A DNA stretch of 64,000 nucleotides from Acidobacteriota bacterium (GCA_039683095.1 JBDKSB010000003.1:111409-175408); one strand, 5' to 3'; positions 19,701 to 29,393 are shown, counted from the stretch's first letter. A program made the numbers and translations. Notes: generated from the letters alone by a model not told the origin.

Positions 19701-20821
19701 GCCCGGCCTCCGGAGAACCGCTTTGCCTTGACCGCGACCAGGGCCAGCCCCAGATAGGCCAGGGCCTGGGCGGCCAGCAGCCAGGGATGGACGGGAAACC
19801 CGGTTCCGTAAATGATCTTGGCAACCTCCTCGAGGAACGGCGTCAGCGGGGAGACGCGGGCCAGAGCCCGCCAAAACGAAGGGAACAGGAACAGGGGCCA
19901 GGTGTACCCGGAGATGGTGAAGCCGACGGCCCCGACGATGATCATCAGGGAAGTGCCGAGCGCCTGGTCGCCGGCCAGTCCGGCCACGGCCATGCCCATC
20001 CCGATGCAGGCCAGCGAAAAGACGGCGAAGAGCGCGGTCAGCGCGACCGGCTGGCCCAGAGGCAGCCCGAACAGGGGAAAGAAGACCCCATAGGTCAGGG
20101 CGAAGGGGACCAGGAAGAACCCGAACAGGACGGCGGTCTTGACCGCCAGGAAAAGGGCCTTCGACCGCCCACGGTAAGCCGCCGCGTTCATGAAGAAGGC
20201 GGTCGTGCCGAGCAGGGTCATAAGTTGGAAGAGCACGGCCAGCAGGACGCCCGGGAGCATAAAACGGGTGTATTCGAGGGAGGGATTGTAGAGCGGCCGG
20301 AAATTGATCCCGACGGGCTTGGCCAGGAACTCGCTGCCGCTGGCCATGATCCCCTTGTCCTTGAACTGATCCTGGAGGAGGTCTTTCTGGTACCAGGATT
20401 CGACCTTGTACAGGTTCTTCATCAGCGTCCGGCCGGGCAGCAGGAAGGTGAAATCCTCGTAGACGACGACGTCGGCGGTCTCCCGCCGCGCGATCCGCCG
20501 GGAGAAGTCGCCGGGGATGACCATGAAGCCGCGGATCTTCCGCTGGGACAGGAGCTTGCGGCCTTCCTCCATTCCGGTCAGGACATAGCGGAGGTCGAAG
20601 GCCGGGTTGCTTCGGACGAAGCGCACGAGCTCGCGGGAGTCGCGGCTCCCGTCCTGGTCCCAGACGGCGAAGGGAATGGCCCGGGCGGTCCTGGCCGGAA
20701 GGAAGACCGCTCCGAACAGGACGTCCAGGACGACGGGAACGGCGATGAGCAGGACGAGGAAGGTCCGGCTCCGGAGGCAGGCCCGGACCTCGCTCTTCGC
20801 CAGGGAAAGAAAGCCTTTCAT
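19697..20821 (-). CDS. ABC-2 type transporter permease (first of pair)
   Basis: 374 residues with the same plan as its neighbour: N-terminal helix, external domain (about 45-175), then five to six helices, with the matching signature SGYTWPLFLFPSFW. The pair would form a heterodimeric membrane channel of a YbhFSR-like exporter with the HlyD and TolC proteins encoded upstream. Starts 4 bases after the hlyD stop and overlaps the second permease by four bases. Confidence 0.88.
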   Translation of the reverse strand: MKGFLSLAKSEVRACLRSRTFLVLLIAVPVVLDVLFGAVFLPARTARAIPFAVWDQDGSRDSRELVRFVRSNPAFDLRYVLTGMEEGRKLLSQRKIRGFMVIPGDFSRRIARRETADVVVYEDFTFLLPGRTLMKNLYKVESWYQKDLLQDQFKDKGIMASGSEFLAKPVGINFRPLYNPSLEYTRFMLPGVLLAVLFQLMTLLGTTAFFMNAAAYRGRSKALFLAVKTAVLFGFFLVPFALTYGVFFPLFGLPLGQPVALTALFAVFSLACIGMGMAVAGLAGDQALGTSLMIIVGAVGFTISGYTWPLFLFPSFWRALARVSPLTPFLEEVAKIIYGTGFPVHPWLLAAQALAYLGLALVAVKAKRFSGGRA

Positions 20822-20825
20822 GCTC

Positions 20826-21773
20826 CTACCATTCGATCTTGACGGTCATGCCGGCCCGCAGGCCCGCGGCGGCGCCGGTCATCCGTCCCCGGACCTCGAA
20901 GGTCCTGATGTCCCAGGAGCCCTTCTCCTGGGTGGCCTCGGACTTGGCGAAATCGGCCAGCGGGGCGATGTAATAGACCTCGATCTGCCCCTTCCGGCCC
21001 AGGGCCGGAACGTCGATATCGAGCTTGTCGCCCAGCTTGAGCCCCTTGTAGTCGGTCTCCTTCAGGTTGAAGACGACGTACGGGTCGGGTTCCAGCATGG
21101 TCGCCAGGGCGAAGCCGGCGCTGACGACCTCGCCGACCTCGCCGTTGATCTCCTTGAGCTCGCCGTCGATCGGGGCCTTGAGAAACGTCTCGTCCTCGTA
21201 GCTCCGGGCCTCCTTGACCTTTTCCTCCATGGCCTTGACCTGGGCCCGGAGCTGCTCGATCTGCTCCCTGCGGGCCCCGTTGTTGACCATGTCCAGGTAG
21301 GACTTGGCCTGCTCGTACTGCTCCGTGGAGATCCTCCAGCGGAACTCGGCCGTGTCCTTCTCCTGGGCGGAGATGCCGCCGTCGTTGAAGACCTTGAGGA
21401 CCCGCTCGTAGGTCCGCTGGACGATCTCCATATTGTCCCGGGCGATGTTGAACTGCCTCTGGGCCATCTGCCTCTCTTCGTCCCGGGCGCCCTTGAGCCC
21501 CAGGCGCAGCTGAGCGTCGGCGGCCTCCAGGCCGGCCTTGGCCTGTTCGACCTTGGCCTTGATGTCGTCGCTCTGCAGGACGGCGATGAGGTCGCCCTTG
21601 TGGAGGACATCGCCTTCCTTGACCTTCATCTCGATGATCCGGCCCGGGATCTTGGCCGCGACGTCGACTTCCCGGGCTTCGGCATATCCGTACTGAACGC
21701 GGGCCGGCGTTCTGGAGCAGGCGCAGGCCGCCGCCAGGCAGGCCAGCAGGACCGCGGGCTTGATGGTTTTCAT
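20826..21773 (-). CDS. HlyD/YbhG-family periplasmic adaptor lipoprotein
   Basis: 315 residues. Signal sequence with a lipobox LAAAC, so Cys17 is the likely lipid anchor. Barrel-sandwich (lipoyl-like) halves flank a long coiled coil from about residue 75 to 190; the second half begins LKAPIDGEL, followed by a beta-barrel domain. It bridges inner-membrane permeases and the outer-membrane TolC channel. Its start overlaps the tolC stop by four bases. Confidence 0.9.
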   Translation of the reverse strand: MKTIKPAVLLACLAAACACSRTPARVQYGYAEAREVDVAAKIPGRIIEMKVKEGDVLHKGDLIAVLQSDDIKAKVEQAKAGLEAADAQLRLGLKGARDEERQMAQRQFNIARDNMEIVQRTYERVLKVFNDGGISAQEKDTAEFRWRISTEQYEQAKSYLDMVNNGARREQIEQLRAQVKAMEEKVKEARSYEDETFLKAPIDGELKEINGEVGEVVSAGFALATMLEPDPYVVFNLKETDYKGLKLGDKLDIDVPALGRKGQIEVYYIAPLADFAKSEATQEKGSWDIRTFEVRGRMTGAAAGLRAGMTVKIEW

Positions 21774-23221
21774 CGGGTTCCCTCCATGTCTTTGATGTAG
21801 CCGTCAAGGCTCTGGGAAAGCTCGTGGATCTTCAGCCACGAGACGATGTATCCGTAGACCGCCTGGGCCCTCTCGGCCCTGATCTTCTCCAGGACCAGGT
21901 TGGCGTCGACCACCTCGAGGGAGATGCCCAGGCCCGAGGAGAAACGGGACTCGGCCAGGCGAAGGTTCTCTTCGGCTTCCTCCTGCCGGGCCGGGAAGCT
22001 GTCCACGGTGTTCTTCCGGGACTCGGCCTGGTAATAGAGCTGGTCGCCGGCCCTGTTCAGGAGGTCCTCGACGTCCTTCTTCTTCTCCTCGACCTCCAGG
22101 CGGAGCGCGTCGTCTGCGGCCAGCTTGTGAAGCTTCTCCCCGCTCGAGAAGACGTTGAGCTTGACGCCCACCCCGACGGCCCAATCCGGGTCCATGAAGG
22201 TCAGGTCTCCCCGGTAGAGCTCGTAGCGGCCGAAGGCGTAGATCTGGGGCAGGTAGGCGGCCAGGTCGCCGCGCTTCTTGGCCCCGACGAGGTCCCGCTT
22301 GATGTCCAGCATCTTCAGGGTCCGGCTGCCGGCCAGCAGGCTCGAACGAACCTGGTCCCTGGATGCGGCCTCCGGCTTGAACGGCAGGGGAGTGGTCAGG
22401 ACCAGCGCCTCCGGATCGCCGGCCTTGACCAGGTCGGCCAGGACGCTGCGGGCGGTCTTCAGGTCGGCCTCGGCGTTCGCGAGGTTCTTCCGGGCTTCGG
22501 AATGGGCCACCTTGGCCCTGAGGAGCTGGGATCTGGCGATCAGGCCGGAATTGTAGAGGCTTTCGGCCTGACGGAGATGACGGGCTATCCCGGCCTCGGC
22601 GTCCCGGTTGGCGGCGGCGACTTCTTCGAGGAGCTTGGCCATGAAATAGATGCGGCAGGTCTCCTCCCTGACCGTCTCCTGGTCGATGAGGAATTCCTCC
22701 AGGCCTTCCTGGTAATGGAGATCGGCCCCCTTGTTGAGGGCGGCGATCTTCCCGCCCATCCAGATGGGCTGGACGAACTCCAGCGAGGCCCGCCAGACGT
22801 CCTGGTCGAGAAGATGCATGTCCATGGACGGAATGGCCGAATCCAGGGCCGCGGCGATCTGGGACGAGTAGGCGGTTGTCTCGGGGCCGGTCAGGCCGAA
22901 GCCCCGGCTCATGAGCATCTGCAGGTCGATGTCGGCCAGCTTGTTCTGGGTCTGGAGGCCGATGAGCAGGGTCCGCAGGGGGCTGAGATCGAGCTCGATG
23001 GGCTCGTTCAGCCTGGTGTAGGACCCGGCGACGTCGATCCTGGGGAAATAATGGCTGCGAGCCTCCTTCTTTCCGGCCTGCAGGAACTCGATGTGCTTGT
23101 GCTTGGCCAGGAGGTCATGGTTGGCGGCCAGGGCCTTGTCCACGGCCGTCGACAGGGTCATCTCCTGGGCCCCGAGAAGCCCCGGCATCAATAGAAGCAA
23201 AGCGAGCCAGAATCGTTTCAT
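21770..23221 (-). CDS. TolC-family outer-membrane efflux protein
   Basis: 483 residues with a signal peptide ending near LLGAQ. The two-fold OEP pattern is visible: long helical repeats (LRQAESLYNSGLIARSQLLRA and LRLAESRFSSGLGISLEVVDA) and an equatorial beta segment. Ribosome site GGAGG sits seven bases before the ATG at 23221. As trimer it would be the outer-membrane duct of this export system. It follows tetR after 68 bases. Confidence 0.92.
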   Translation of the reverse strand: MKRFWLALLLLMPGLLGAQEMTLSTAVDKALAANHDLLAKHKHIEFLQAGKKEARSHYFPRIDVAGSYTRLNEPIELDLSPLRTLLIGLQTQNKLADIDLQMLMSRGFGLTGPETTAYSSQIAAALDSAIPSMDMHLLDQDVWRASLEFVQPIWMGGKIAALNKGADLHYQEGLEEFLIDQETVREETCRIYFMAKLLEEVAAANRDAEAGIARHLRQAESLYNSGLIARSQLLRAKVAHSEARKNLANAEADLKTARSVLADLVKAGDPEALVLTTPLPFKPEAASRDQVRSSLLAGSRTLKMLDIKRDLVGAKKRGDLAAYLPQIYAFGRYELYRGDLTFMDPDWAVGVGVKLNVFSSGEKLHKLAADDALRLEVEEKKKDVEDLLNRAGDQLYYQAESRKNTVDSFPARQEEAEENLRLAESRFSSGLGISLEVVDANLVLEKIRAERAQAVYGYIVSWLKIHELSQSLDGYIKDMEGTR

Positions 23222-23289
23222 TGATTCCTCCGTTGGTGTTTTCCGGACAAGCGCGCCGGGCCTGGCCCGGCCCCCCTCGGCGCCCTTCG

Positions 23290-24000
23290 TCAGTCGTCCC
23301 GGCGGGGTTGCCCTTCCATCCTTTTCGGGGAGCCGTCCGGTCCGGGACGCGGCGCCGGGCGCGCCGGCGGCGTCAAAATACCCTCCAGGACGGAGGACAG
23401 GACCAGGTCCTTGACCTGCCGGCGGTCGTCCGATCCGGCCTTGACGGCCGGCTCGAGGACCATGGTCAGGACGAGGCCGGCCCACATGGAGACGATGCCC
23501 AGGTTCAGCCGGGCGGCCGGCAGGGACCCGGGGAATTGTCCGCGGGCCTGGCCCTCTTCGATGATGCTCTCGCCGAGAGCCAGGAAGCGGCGGAAGTTCG
23601 AGAAGGCCGGCCTCTTTGGCAGCTCGATCTCCTTCCGGCGCAGATCGACGAAGATGATCAGGAAGAAATCCGGATGCTCGAAGGCGTAATCGATGCTGTC
23701 CTCGATGTAAATGGCGTATTTCGCGACGGGATCGGTCCGGCCTTCGATCCTCTTGGTCAGCCTTTCCAGGAGCAGGGCGGAGGAGTGCCTGTAGATGCCG
23801 GTCAGGAGGTCTTCCTTGTTCCGGTAATAGAGGTAGATGGTCCCCACGGCGATCCCGGCCGCCTCGGCGACGTCCTTCATCGACGTCTCGTTATAGCCCC
23901 GGCGGGAGAAAAGGCGGGCGGCCGCCCGAAGGATGGCGATCCGCTTGCCGCCGGCCTCCGGGAGGCTGGTCTTGTCTGCGCTCGCGTCCGCGTTCATCAT
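23290..24000 (-). CDS. TetR-family transcriptional repressor of the export operon
   Basis: About 236 residues. The DNA-binding domain lies near residues 15-60, with AARLFSRRGYNETSMKDVAEAAGIAVGTIYLYYRNKEDLL, quoted here in its parts RRGYNETSMKDVAE and GTIYLYYRNKEDL. The C-terminal ligand domain is not assignable. I chose 24000 (or 23997) as start, since the ATG at 24030 would lie upstream of or at the predicted transcription start: the promoter -10 is at 24031-24036. First gene of the operon and very likely autoregulated through the palindrome at 24012-24029. Confidence 0.88.
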   Translation of the reverse strand: MMNADASADKTSLPEAGGKRIAILRAAARLFSRRGYNETSMKDVAEAAGIAVGTIYLYYRNKEDLLTGIYRHSSALLLERLTKRIEGRTDPVAKYAIYIEDSIDYAFEHPDFFLIIFVDLRRKEIELPKRPAFSNFRRFLALGESIIEEGQARGQFPGSLPAARLNLGIVSMWAGLVLTMVLEPAVKAGSDDRRQVKDLVLSSVLEGILTPPARPAPRPGPDGSPKRMEGQPRRDD

Positions 24001-24011
24001 GGTCGCCGCTC

Positions 24012-24029
24012 TGAATGAATGTTCATTCA
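24012..24029. promoter_or_regulatory. TetR-type operator palindrome
   Basis: Perfect 8-base inverted repeat TGAATGAA-TG-TTCATTCA placed directly after the -10 of the tetR promoter. Form and place match operators of TetR-family repressors that control efflux genes; binding would block transcription initiation. Confidence 0.8.
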
Positions 24030-24030
24030 T

Positions 24031-24059
24031 ATGATAAGCGCAGAACCGGCGTTTGTCAA
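24031..24059 (-). promoter_or_regulatory. Promoter of the tetR-tolC-hlyD-permease operon
   Basis: Leftward TTGACA (24054-24059), 17-base spacer, TATCAT (24031-24036). Near-consensus sigma-70 promoter with the operator immediately downstream. Confidence 0.8.
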
Positions 24060-24087
24060 GTCGACGGTCATTTCCGGAGGCCCTTTC

Positions 24088-24675
24088 TCAGATCTTGGCC
24101 AGGCGCTTGAGGCAGTCCCGGAGGAGCTTCTCGAACTCCGTCCCGGGCTTGTTGGCGGCGATCGTCTGGTCGACGGCCCGTTCGGCTTCCTTGCGCCGGA
24201 AGCCCATGTTCTGGAGGGCCGAGAGGAGGTCCTCCTTTTCCGGCGAGCCCTTGGCCGCCAGGAGCTTTTCCTTCTTTTCGAGCTTGTCCTGGAGCTCCAT
24301 GGTCAGGCGCAGGGCCGTCTTCTTGCCGATTCCCGGCACGAGCGAGATGCGGGCGACGTCGCTCGTCCGGACGGCCTCGGCCAGGTCTTCCGGGGCGATG
24401 CCCGAGAGGATGTTCATGGCCAGCTTGGGGCCGATGCCGGTGATGCCGATGAGCTTGAGGAACATGTCCTTCTCGTCCTGGGAGACGAACCCGTAGAGGC
24501 ACAGGCTGTCGTCGGACATATGGGTGTGGATGAAGAGCTCGACCGTGCCCCCGACCTCGCCCAGCCGGACATAGGACGACACGGGGATGGCGGCGGCGTA
24601 GCCGACGCCGCCCGTCTCGACGACGACGCGCCCGGGCGTCTTCTGGATGAGGGTTCCCCGGAGATAGGCGATCAT
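24088..24675 (-). CDS. ruvA: Holliday junction DNA-binding protein RuvA
   Basis: 195 residues. N-terminal OB fold (MIAYLRGTLIQKTPGRVVVE), central helix-hairpin-helix pairs (LIGITGIGPKLAMNIL and LVPGIGKKTALRL) and a C-terminal domain that contacts RuvB (LLSALQNMGFRRKEAERAV). Tetramers hold the junction while RuvB pumps DNA. The start overlaps the ruvC stop by four bases. Confidence 0.97.
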   Translation of the reverse strand: MIAYLRGTLIQKTPGRVVVETGGVGYAAAIPVSSYVRLGEVGGTVELFIHTHMSDDSLCLYGFVSQDEKDMFLKLIGITGIGPKLAMNILSGIAPEDLAEAVRTSDVARISLVPGIGKKTALRLTMELQDKLEKKEKLLAAKGSPEKEDLLSALQNMGFRRKEAERAVDQTIAANKPGTEFEKLLRDCLKRLAKI

Positions 24676-25175
24676 GGCTCGTCCTCGCCTCCGATCTTGG
24701 CCTGGTACTGGCGGGCATTGAGGTGGCAGATGGCCGCGGCCAGGGCGTCCGAGGCGTCGAGCGGGATGGCGTCGTCGTCGATCCCGAGAAGCGAGCGGAC
24801 CATCGTCAGGACCTGCTCCTTGTCGGCCTGGCCGTAGCCCGTGACCGCCTTCTTGATCTCGAGCGGGGAGTACTCGGCGAGCCCGCAGCCCGTTGCGGCC
24901 ACGGCCACCAGCACCGCGCCGCGGACCTGGCCGAGGATCAGGGCCGTCTTCTGGTTTTGGGCGTAAAAGACGTTCTCGATGGACACGTCGCCCGGCCCGT
25001 AGGTCCGGATGAGGCTCTCAAGCTCGGACTTGATCTCGGCCAGCTTCAGATGAAGCGGAAGCCTAGCCGCGGGCTTGATGATGCCGTAGGCGACGGGGGT
25101 GAGGGCGCCGTTCGCCTCCTCGACGATCCCGAACCCCGTGGACTTGAGGCTGGGATCGATCCCGAGGACCCGCAT
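24672..25175 (-). CDS. ruvC: Holliday junction resolvase RuvC
   Basis: 167 residues. RNase-H-fold endonuclease that cuts Holliday junctions symmetrically. Catalytic acids are visible: Asp7 in LGIDPSLKSTG, the Glu in VSIENVFYAQN, and the aspartates of LDASDALAAAICH near 140. Located between yebC (16 bases upstream) and ruvA (overlapping), the common yebC-ruvC-ruvA order. Confidence 0.97.
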   Translation of the reverse strand: MRVLGIDPSLKSTGFGIVEEANGALTPVAYGIIKPAARLPLHLKLAEIKSELESLIRTYGPGDVSIENVFYAQNQKTALILGQVRGAVLVAVAATGCGLAEYSPLEIKKAVTGYGQADKEQVLTMVRSLLGIDDDAIPLDASDALAAAICHLNARQYQAKIGGEDEP

Positions 25176-25191
25176 GGCTTGCGCCCGGGCG

Positions 25192-25947
25192 TCACCCGGC
25201 CTGCGAGAAGCTGGCGATCTCCTCTTCGGAGATGTCGAAGTTGGAGGAGACGGACTGGACGTCGTCGTGGTCCTCGAGCTCCTCGACCAGCCGCAGCACC
25301 TGCTGGGCTTCCTTGCCCTCGACCTTGACGTAGTTCTGGGGCAGGAACCCGACCTCGGAGGCGGCGACCTCGATCTCGGCCTTCTTGACGGCCTCTAGGA
25401 CGGCGTCGTACTTTTCGGGCGAGGTGATGACCTCGAAGAGGGAACCCTCGTCCTTGAGGTCGTCGGCCCCGGCCGACAGGGCGACGTCCATCAGGATGTC
25501 CTCGGACGCCTTGGCCTTCTCGACGTCGATGTAGCCCATGCGCTTGAACATCCAGGCGACCGAGCCTTTCTCGCTCAGCGTGCCGGCGTTCTTCTGGAAG
25601 ATATGGCGGATCTCGGAAACCGTGCGGTTCTTGTTGTCGGTGACGGCCTGGAGGAAGATGGCCACGCCGCCGGGGCCGTAGCCTTCGTAGGCGACTTCTT
25701 CGTAGGCCGCGCCTTCGAGCTGGCCCGTGCCCTTCATGATGGCCCGCTTGACGTTGTCGGCCGGCATGTTGGCGCTCTTGGCGTCGGCGATGGCCTTGCG
25801 CAGGGCGGCGTTCTTGTCGGGATCGCCGCCGCCGGCCCGGGCGGCCATGCTGATCTCGCGGATCAGGCGGGTGAAGATCTTGCCGCGCTTGGCATCGGTC
25901 GCGGCCTTCTTATGTTTGATAGACGCCCACTTGGAATGTCCGGACAT
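25192..25947 (-). CDS. yebC: YebC/PmpR-family regulatory protein
   Basis: 251 residues, the usual length. The N-terminal SGHSKWASIKHKKAATDAKRGK and the central YEGYGPGGVAIFLQ with NRTVSEIRHIFQK are diagnostic. Family members act as transcriptional regulators or aid translation of difficult peptide stretches. Start ATG at 25947 has AGGAG upstream; an in-frame codon further upstream lies in the promoter. Confidence 0.95.
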   Translation of the reverse strand: MSGHSKWASIKHKKAATDAKRGKIFTRLIREISMAARAGGGDPDKNAALRKAIADAKSANMPADNVKRAIMKGTGQLEGAAYEEVAYEGYGPGGVAIFLQAVTDNKNRTVSEIRHIFQKNAGTLSEKGSVAWMFKRMGYIDVEKAKASEDILMDVALSAGADDLKDEGSLFEVITSPEKYDAVLEAVKKAEIEVAASEVGFLPQNYVKVEGKEAQQVLRLVEELEDHDDVQSVSSNFDISEEEIASFSQAG

Positions 25948-25977
25948 GGCTATCTCCTTGTCTTTCCGAGCCCCAAA

Positions 25978-26006
25978 AGAATAGCACAAAGAGTATCTTC
26001 GCGCAA
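25978..26006 (-). promoter_or_regulatory. Promoter of yebC-ruvC-ruvA
   Basis: Leftward TTGCGC (26001-26006), 17-base spacer, TATTCT (25978-25983), about 30 bases before the yebC start codon. Confidence 0.55.
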
Positions 26007-26140
26007 CCCCGGCGGAAAGACTACAATAATACTAGGGAATATGGTAGGATGGTGACAGCGCTATAATTCGGGACGCAGGAAGAAGGTTCCCATCCGGCCG
26101 CCGGCGGCCGACGATCCGGTCCCGGGGAGGAGTGCGGCTT

Positions 26141-28399
26141 ATGAACGACAGGGGAGGTTCCGGGGCGGGGAAGAGAGCGGCCGCGGGGTCCGAGACCCGC
26201 TTCGACTTCTCCGTGACGGGCATGGACTGCGCCAGCTGCGCCGCCAACGTCGAGCGGGCGCTCAGGAAGGTGCCGGGGGTCCGCGAGGCGGCCGTAAATC
26301 TCGCTGCCGGGCGGGCGACCGTGCTCTATGACCCGGGGAAAGCGGGCCCGCGGGACCTGGCCAAGGCCGTCCGGGACGCCGGCTACGGCGTCGCCGCGTC
26401 GGAGGAAGCCGCCAGGGAGACCGCCGACCAGGATTACCGCTCTCTGCGGACGTCGGTCATCTGGGGCGGCCTGCTGGCCCTGGTCATCATCCTGGGAAGC
26501 ATGCCCCATTGGTTCCCCTGGCTGCCGGCTTTCCTCCGGAATTTCTATGTCCTCTGGGCGCTGGCGACGCCGGTCCAGTTCGTCCTGGGCCTGCGCTTCT
26601 ACAAGTCCGCCTGGAGCGCCCTCAGGCGCGGCACGGCGAACATGAACACCCTGGTGGCCGTCGGCACGTCGGCGGCCTATCTTTTCAGCGTCGCGGCCAC
26701 CGTCCTGCCGGGGTTCTTCCGCGGAGCCGGGGTCGAGCCGCAGGTCTATTTCGATACCTCGGCCGTCATCATCGTCCTCGTCCTATTCGGGCGCGCGCTC
26801 GAGGCCCGGGCCAAGGGCAAGACCTCGGGCGCCATCCGGCGGCTCATGGGCCTGCGGCCGCGGACGGCGCACGTCCTGGGACCGGAAGGCGAGCGCGAAA
26901 CGGCCATCGAGGAGGTCCGCGCCGGCGACGTCCTCGTCGTCCGGCCGGGCGAGAGGATCCCGGTCGACGGCGTCATCCTCGAAGGGCGGACGTCGGTCGA
27001 CGAGTCCATGATCACCGGCGAGAGCCTGCCCGTCGACAAGGGGCCGGGCCAGGAGATCATCGGGGCGACGATGAACAAGTGGGGAAGCTTCCGCTTCCGG
27101 GCCGTCCGCGTCGGCGAGGACACGGCCCTGGCCCGGATCATCCGCCTGGTCGAGGAGGCGCAGGGCACCAAGGCCCCCATCCAGCGCCTGGCCGACGTCA
27201 TCTCGGCCTGGTTCGTGCCTGTCGTCATAGGCATCGCCGTCCTGACCTTCGCCGCCTGGGCCCTCGCCGGCCCGCCGCCGCGCCTGGTCTTCGCCCTGCT
27301 CAACTTCGTGGCCGTGCTGATCATCGCCTGCCCCTGCGCCATGGGCCTGGCCACGCCGACGGCCATCATGGTCGCGACCGGCCGGGGCGCCGAGCGCGGC
27401 ATCCTCATCCGGAGCGGGGAGAGCCTGGAGACCGTGCACAAGGTCGACACGTTCGTCTTCGACAAGACGGGGACGCTGACCAACGGCCGGCCGGAAACGA
27501 CCGACATCGTGCCGGCGGCGGGGGTCGAGCCCCGGACCCTTCTGGCGCTGGCCGCTTCGGTCGAGAACGGCTCCGAGCATCCGCTCGGGCAGGCCGTCGT
27601 CCGCCGGGCCCGGGCCGATGGCGTTCCCGTCGACGCGGCGCAGGACTTCCGGGCCCTCGAAGGCATGGGGGTCGAAGGCGCGGCGAACGGCCGCCGCGTC
27701 CTGGTCGGCAGCCGGAAGCTCGTGGCGGAGGCCGGGATCGACCTCGCGGCGCTGGCCGGCCCGGCCGAGAAGCTGGCCGGGGCCGGCAAGACCGTGGCCT
27801 ATGTCGCCGTGGACGGGCGACCCGCCGGCCTGCTGGGCCTGGCCGACACGCTCAAGCCGGGCGCCCGCGAGACCGTCGACGCCCTCCGGCGCTCGGGCCG
27901 GCGCGTGGTCATGCTGACGGGCGACAACGCCCTGACCGCCCGGGCCCTGGCCGCCGAGGCCGGCATCGACGAGGTCCGGGCCGAGGTCCTGCCGGGCGAC
28001 AAGGCCGAAGTCGTCCGCGCTCTCCAGGCGGAGGGACGGCGCGTGGCCATGGTCGGCGATGGCATCAACGACGCCCCCGCCCTGGTGCAGGCCGACGTCG
28101 GGCTGGCCCTCGGAACGGGCACCGACGTGGCCATGGCCTCGGCCGATATCACCCTGATGTCGGGGGACCTGGGAACGGTCGTCTCGGCCGTCGAGCTCAG
28201 CCGGCGGACCATCCGGACCATCCGGCAGAACCTGTTCTGGGCGTTCGCTTACAACGTGATCGGGATCCCGGTTGCCGCGGGCGCGCTCTATCCGTTCCTG
28301 AAGGTCCTGCTCAACCCCATGATCGCCTCGGCGGCCATGGCCCTGAGCTCGGTCTCGGTGGTGAGCAATTCCCTCCGGCTCCGGCGGGCGAAGATATAG
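26141..28399 (+). CDS. copA: Copper-translocating P1B-type ATPase
   Basis: 752 residues. One N-terminal HMA metal-binding domain with GMDCASC (C30, C33), eight predicted helices, the transport motif CPC (C397, C399) in [12 protein letters not shown], phosphorylation site Asp441 in DKTGTLTNG, actuator TGES, SEHPLG and [10 protein letters not shown]. The C-terminal helices carry the YN and MALSS residues expected of Cu+ pumps (P1B-1). ATG at 26141 with GGAGG ten bases upstream; a GTG nine bases earlier is too close to that site. A TATAAT lies at 26062-26067 but has no -35 or clear copper-regulator operator. Confidence 0.94.
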   Translation: MNDRGGSGAGKRAAAGSETRFDFSVTGMDCASCAANVERALRKVPGVREAAVNLAAGRATVLYDPGKAGPRDLAKAVRDAGYGVAASEEAARETADQDYRSLRTSVIWGGLLALVIILGSMPHWFPWLPAFLRNFYVLWALATPVQFVLGLRFYKSAWSALRRGTANMNTLVAVGTSAAYLFSVAATVLPGFFRGAGVEPQVYFDTSAVIIVLVLFGRALEARAKGKTSGAIRRLMGLRPRTAHVLGPEGERETAIEEVRAGDVLVVRPGERIPVDGVILEGRTSVDESMITGESLPVDKGPGQEIIGATMNKWGSFRFRAVRVGEDTALARIIRLVEEAQGTKAPIQRLADVISAWFVPVVIGIAVLTFAAWALAGPPPRLVFALLNFVAVLIIACPCAMGLATPTAIMVATGRGAERGILIRSGESLETVHKVDTFVFDKTGTLTNGRPETTDIVPAAGVEPRTLLALAASVENGSEHPLGQAVVRRARADGVPVDAAQDFRALEGMGVEGAANGRRVLVGSRKLVAEAGIDLAALAGPAEKLAGAGKTVAYVAVDGRPAGLLGLADTLKPGARETVDALRRSGRRVVMLTGDNALTARALAAEAGIDEVRAEVLPGDKAEVVRALQAEGRRVAMVGDGINDAPALVQADVGLALGTGTDVAMASADITLMSGDLGTVVSAVELSRRTIRTIRQNLFWAFAYNVIGIPVAAGALYPFLKVLLNPMIASAAMALSSVSVVSNSLRLRRAKI

Positions 28400-28429
28400 A
28401 TTCCCTCGCCGTCTCTAGAAGGAAGATCC

Positions 28430-29284
28430 TTAGAAGACGAAGCGGATGGCCAGGCCGGCCCGGAAGAAGGACGGGTTGACGCGCAGGCTGCCCAGGCCGA
28501 TCGCCGCCTCGATCTCGTCGAGTGGCACGGTGATGACGTCGTCCGGGACGATGTGCAGCGGCAGGTCCTTCCTGGCGGAGCCGTAGTAGCGCAGGTCGAA
28601 AGCCAGGATGACGTGGCGGAAGGCCTCGTAGGCCGCCTCGACGCCGGCGTTCACGCCGTATTTCGTCTCCGGGCCGAAGTCCGCGACCATGTGGAAGGTG
28701 TCGGCGGACAGCTCATACTGGTCCCCGACGAGCGCGAGACTGCCGTAGGTGTAGTCGATGTAGCCGGCCTTGCCCTCGAAGTGGAAAACGCTCGGCCCGG
28801 CCGAGAGGCTGAGCGACAGGGTGTCGGTGAGCCGGAAGCGGGCCAGGGCGTTGAGGCTGAAGGTCGTCACGGTCAGGTTCCCGTTCGGGGAAGGCCCGTC
28901 GACGGTGAACGTATAGCTCTCGGGCTCGAAGGCCTGAAACTGCATGTTGACGTCATAGGCCGGGTTCGAGCCGCCGAAGTGGGGGCGGTGGTAGTCGGCC
29001 AGAAGCTGGATGCCGACGTTCTCGGTGAAGAGCACGTTGAAGTAGCCGTTCATGCCGTAGGTCGTCTTGGGCTTGAAGCGGAGGGTCTGGGCGGCCGAGC
29101 TGTCGATGTACCGGTCCGCCGGCGTGAACGGGGGCTTGTAGCTGTTGGCGTAGGACGAGTTCATAGTCGGGCCGACTAGGGTCCAGCCGAAGCCGAGCTC
29201 GAACCGGATGTCGCCCGCGGCCAGGGGGCCGGCGGCCCCGAGAAGGAGGGAGAAGGCAAGAAACAACGTTAGCTTTCGGGTCAT
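28430..29284 (-). CDS. Outer-membrane beta-barrel protein, unknown role
   Basis: 284 residues. Signal peptide (MTRKLTLFLAF...AAG), then alternating aromatic/hydrophobic strands and a C-terminal Phe (AIRFVF) as expected for an outer-membrane barrel of perhaps 8-10 strands (OmpW/opacity-like size). AGGAGG precedes the ATG at 29284. Convergent with copA, no operon partner, no recognisable substrate signature. Confidence 0.7.
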   Translation of the reverse strand: MTRKLTLFLAFSLLLGAAGPLAAGDIRFELGFGWTLVGPTMNSSYANSYKPPFTPADRYIDSSAAQTLRFKPKTTYGMNGYFNVLFTENVGIQLLADYHRPHFGGSNPAYDVNMQFQAFEPESYTFTVDGPSPNGNLTVTTFSLNALARFRLTDTLSLSLSAGPSVFHFEGKAGYIDYTYGSLALVGDQYELSADTFHMVADFGPETKYGVNAGVEAAYEAFRHVILAFDLRYYGSARKDLPLHIVPDDVITVPLDEIEAAIGLGSLRVNPSFFRAGLAIRFVF

Positions 29285-29393
29285 GGTCTTGGCGCCTCCT
29301 AGCGGGGCCCAGCGTAGCACGGCCGGCCGGCAAAAGTCAACCCCCCGCCGGCGTCCAACTCCTTTAAGATCAATCCGTTTCGGATCGGCCGGG

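Noticed and set aside
17005..19824. 939-codon leftward frame opposite nfnB and the permease region
   Set aside because: Proline/arginine-rich translation with no motifs, out of frame with the real permease gene.
26062..26067. TATAAT upstream of copA as part of a CueR-type promoter
   Set aside because: No -35 at 17-19 bases and no dyad of the CueR or CsoR type could be found, so regulation by copper cannot be claimed from sequence.
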